Of a stretch of DNA of 6,085 bases, positions 4,406 to 6,085 are shown piece after piece (position 1 is the stretch's first letter; the number at the start of each line of letters is the position of its first letter). Origin of the DNA: an uncultured Clostridia bacterium. GTDB lineage: Bacteria; Bacillota; Clostridia; Christensenellales; Borkfalkiaceae. The stretch spans positions 1-6,085 of the forward strand of contig CALVLO010000158.1 in the NCBI GenBank assembly GCA_944338265.1, written 5' to 3'. The translations under genes and the position numbers were made by a program. Below the pieces are notes generated by a model. The model was given only the letters and a program-made list of their open reading frames with translations. It was not told the DNA's origin and ran no database searches.

Positions 4406-4434
4406 ATCGCTTTGGTGTTAAGGGGGGGCAATGG

Positions 4435-6003
4435 TTATCGGGCTTCGTCCGCTTGATGCGCGGCATCAGTGCAGGCTGCCTCCGACGACATCTCGGACAA
4501 GGTGTGGTCGGCTGTGACCTCCGCTGTCTCGGGCGAGGGGGTTACTGCGGATTTCGTCGTCGCTTCGGGCGGGGTGTAGTCTGCCGCTGCTTCCACCGCT
4601 TCGGGCGAGGTGTGGTTTGCTGTGGCTTTCGCGGCTGCCGCGGATTCTGCGTGTTCTTCGTGTTCTGCTTGGTCTGCTTGGTCTGCTGCGGAGAGCATCT
4701 CGTCGAGCAGGCGGTCGTAGACGGAGCGCGTGCGGAAGAGTTCGCTCAGCAGATATCCTACCCCCGCGCCGAGGAGGGCGGGCAGGAGGAAGAAGAAGTT
4801 GGATGTGAGCTCCACCGTCATGATGACGCCGGTGAGCGGCGCTTTGACGACGGCGGTGAAAAACGCCGCCATGCCGATGACGATGAGGGCATCCGCATAG
4901 GCGCCGTCCATGCCCATCGCGCCGCAAAGAAGCGCCATGAGCGCACCCGTTCCCGCGCCGACGGCGAGCATGGGGATGAACGCTCCGCAGGGCACGCCCG
5001 CGCCCATGTTGACGGCGGTGAGCAGCAATTTGAGAAGGACGACGATGCAAAGCGTTGCCCACAGCGGGGAGGAGAAGATGCGCGCGACGCCATCCGATCC
5101 GCTGCCGAGCGCGGAAATGAAGGCATGCCCGCCGCCCATTGCGTATGCCGTGACAAGCCCCGCCGCGCCTGCAAGCAGGAAGGGCGGGAGCATCTTCCCC
5201 ATCCCCTTCCAAAACCGAAGACGGGAAAAGAGGCGCTTGCAGACAAAGACGAGGAAGTAAAACCCGACGCCCGCGAGCGCGCACACGAGCGAGGCGAGGA
5301 GCACATAGCAATAGAAGAGCGGCTGCGTCATATCCGCCGCGGCAAAGGAGAAGGTGGTAAAGTAGGCGCCTGCCTCCATGCCGAACGCCATGCGCAGGAG
5401 GTTGCGCACCAAGACGGCGACGGAGACGGAGGAGACGGCGCAGAGCACGACCTCGGGCGAGAAGCGGCGCTGACCCTCTTCAAAGGCGAACACCACGCCC
5501 GTGAGCGGCGCGTTGAAGGCGACGGCGAGCCCCGCGCTCGCCCCGCCCGTGATCTGATACCGCCGCACATATCCGTTGCGGCGCAAAAGTTCGCTTACGC
5601 CGCTGCCGCACGCGCCGCCGAGCATCAGGCTTGGTCCTTCCGACCCCGCCGAGAGCCCCATGAAGACGGTAAAGAGGCTCGCCGCGAACATGCCCGTGAG
5701 GGCGCGGTACCACGAAAAGCGCATGAGCCCGCGCATCGCGCCCTCCGTCTGCGGAATGCCGCTGCCGCGGATGAAGGGCAGGAAGCGGAGCGTTCCGCCG
5801 ATGACGACGGCGCCGAAAAAGAGCGCCAGAAAGAGCAGCGGGATGAAGGCGGGATGTTCGCGGAAGAAGGCGTAGTAGCCGCGCGAGAACTCCTCTGCCA
5901 TTGCCGTGAGGAGGTTGTACAGCGTGACGACGACGCCTGCAAATACGCCCGTGATGAGCCCCACGAGCACGATTTGAAGTTTGCAGTTTAATTGTTTTTT
6001 CAC
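4435..6003 (-). CDS. ClC-family chloride transporter, probable H+/Cl- exchanger, with repetitive C-terminal tail (522 aa)
   Basis: This integral membrane protein moves chloride, very likely against protons. The signature motifs are present in order: GSGIP (80-84, S81 equivalent to E. coli ClC S107), GSEGP (120-124, E122 equivalent to the gating E148), FEE (174-176, E176 equivalent to the proton glutamate E203), GAFIP (340-344) and SVYDRLL (427-433, Y429 equivalent to Y445). Keeping both glutamates points to an exchanger rather than a channel, and the motifs do not look like the fluoride-type branch. The membrane core covers about 10-425. It has no CBS or TrkA-C domain. Instead, residues 438-522 form an Ala/Thr/Glu-rich tail. 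The start is a GTG at 6003 with AAGGAG five bases upstream, and no ATG alternative fits. It is transcribed alone within the window. Confidence 0.93.
   Translation of the reverse strand: MKKQLNCKLQIVLVGLITGVFAGVVVTLYNLLTAMAEEFSRGYYAFFREHPAFIPLLFLALFFGAVVIGGTLRFLPFIRGSGIPQTEGAMRGLMRFSWYRALTGMFAASLFTVFMGLSAGSEGPSLMLGGACGSGVSELLRRNGYVRRYQITGGASAGLAVAFNAPLTGVVFAFEEGQRRFSPEVVLCAVSSVSVAVLVRNLLRMAFGMEAGAYFTTFSFAAADMTQPLFYCYVLLASLVCALAGVGFYFLVFVCKRLFSRLRFWKGMGKMLPPFLLAGAAGLVTAYAMGGGHAFISALGSGSDGVARIFSSPLWATLCIVVLLKLLLTAVNMGAGVPCGAFIPMLAVGAGTGALMALLCGAMGMDGAYADALIVIGMAAFFTAVVKAPLTGVIMTVELTSNFFFLLPALLGAGVGYLLSELFRTRSVYDRLLDEMLSAADQADQAEHEEHAESAAAAKATANHTSPEAVEAAADYTPPEATTKSAVTPSPETAEVTADHTLSEMSSEAACTDAAHQADEAR
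4480..4623 (-). repeat. Four 36-bp tandem repeats in the ClC tail
   Basis: Residues 461-508 divide into four 12-residue units without gaps: TANHTSPEAVEA, AADYTPPEATTK, SAVTPSPETAEV and TADHTLSEMSSE. Position 8 is always Glu and position 7 is Pro or Ser. The unit is degenerate, so the repeat is old or evolving under weak constraint. It is preceded by an acidic QADQAEHEEHAE stretch. The tail should be cytoplasmic and disordered. Confidence 0.7.
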
Positions 6004-6008
6004 GCGGG

Positions 6009-6014
6009 CTCCTT
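6009..6014 (-). promoter_or_regulatory. Ribosome binding site deciding the GTG start of the ClC gene
   Basis: AAGGAG on the minus strand lies five bases before GTG at 6003. The nearest in-frame ATG is inside the first membrane helix, so this site decides the start. A possible -10 (TAAAAT, 6032-6027) is just upstream, which would place the -35 inside the flanking repeat hairpin. Confidence 0.7.
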
Positions 6015-6040
6015 GTTGTTGGATGGATTTTATGGTGGTT

Positions 6041-6085
6041 ATCCCCCCTGCCGCCGCGGGGGCGGCGGCTTTCCCCCCTTAAAAC
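6041..6085. repeat. Truncated copy of the ATCCCCCC...TTAA repeat frame
   Basis: ATCCCCCCT, then an 8-bp stem GCCGCCGC/GCGGCGGC with loop GGGG (6050-6069), then CCCCCCTTAAAAC, where the window ends. By comparison with the other copies, AAGTGTTAAGGGGGG is expected to follow beyond the edge. Confidence 0.8.

Noticed and set aside
4453..5991. A 512-residue open frame on the plus strand opposite the ClC gene
   Set aside because: It is a mirror of the ClC coding strand in GC-rich DNA. Its translation is Arg/Glu/His-rich without membrane or domain patterns, while the minus frame carries all ClC signature motifs.

Overview
The window looks like a chromosomal fragment of a GC-rich, Gram-positive anaerobe, most probably a gut member of the Clostridia. 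The evidence is a rubrerythrin with a rubredoxin tail, AGGAG-type ribosome binding sites, a consensus sigma-A promoter, a lipoprotein signal, and small proteins of a clostridial style. A finer placement, for example Christensenellales or a relative, would be a guess. About half of the window is protein-coding. The rest is unusually dense in hairpin-forming interspersed repeats.

Layout. Positions 1-750 hold no credible gene and are a patchwork of repeat modules. Positions 753-1655 (minus strand) carry a compact operon: rubrerythrin, then a 33-residue Asn/Lys/Cys protein whose ATG overlaps the rubrerythrin stop, then a roughly 30-residue protein ending PVQDADDL, then a terminator. Positions 1656-2409 are again repeats. 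Positions 2410-3039 (minus) carry a lipoprotein and a small single-pass membrane protein. They are driven by a clear promoter in the 3040-3170 intergenic region. That region is shared with a divergent XRE-family regulator at 3171-3491 (plus), whose promoter overlaps two short palindromes. Positions 3530-4434 are repeats. Positions 4435-6003 (minus) encode a ClC-family chloride transporter with an unusual repetitive C-terminal tail. Another repeat copy begins at 6041 and is cut by the window end.

How the genes relate. Rubrerythrin is a peroxide-detoxifying enzyme of anaerobes, and the two tiny proteins are probably co-translated with it. The XRE regulator is well placed to control itself and the lipoprotein/membrane-protein pair. 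The ClC protein keeps the glutamates expected of a H+/Cl- exchanger and looks independent of the other units.

The most unusual content is the repeat system. Several element types (called A, B, C, D and R here) occur two or three times in different orders. They are built from short hairpins whose flanking frame is constant while the stem sequence varies and stays self-complementary. Two B copies even show paired deletions and a compensatory base-pair swap. I recall similar hairpin-rich intergenic sequences from other gut Firmicutes genomes, but I know of no assigned function and could not check this.
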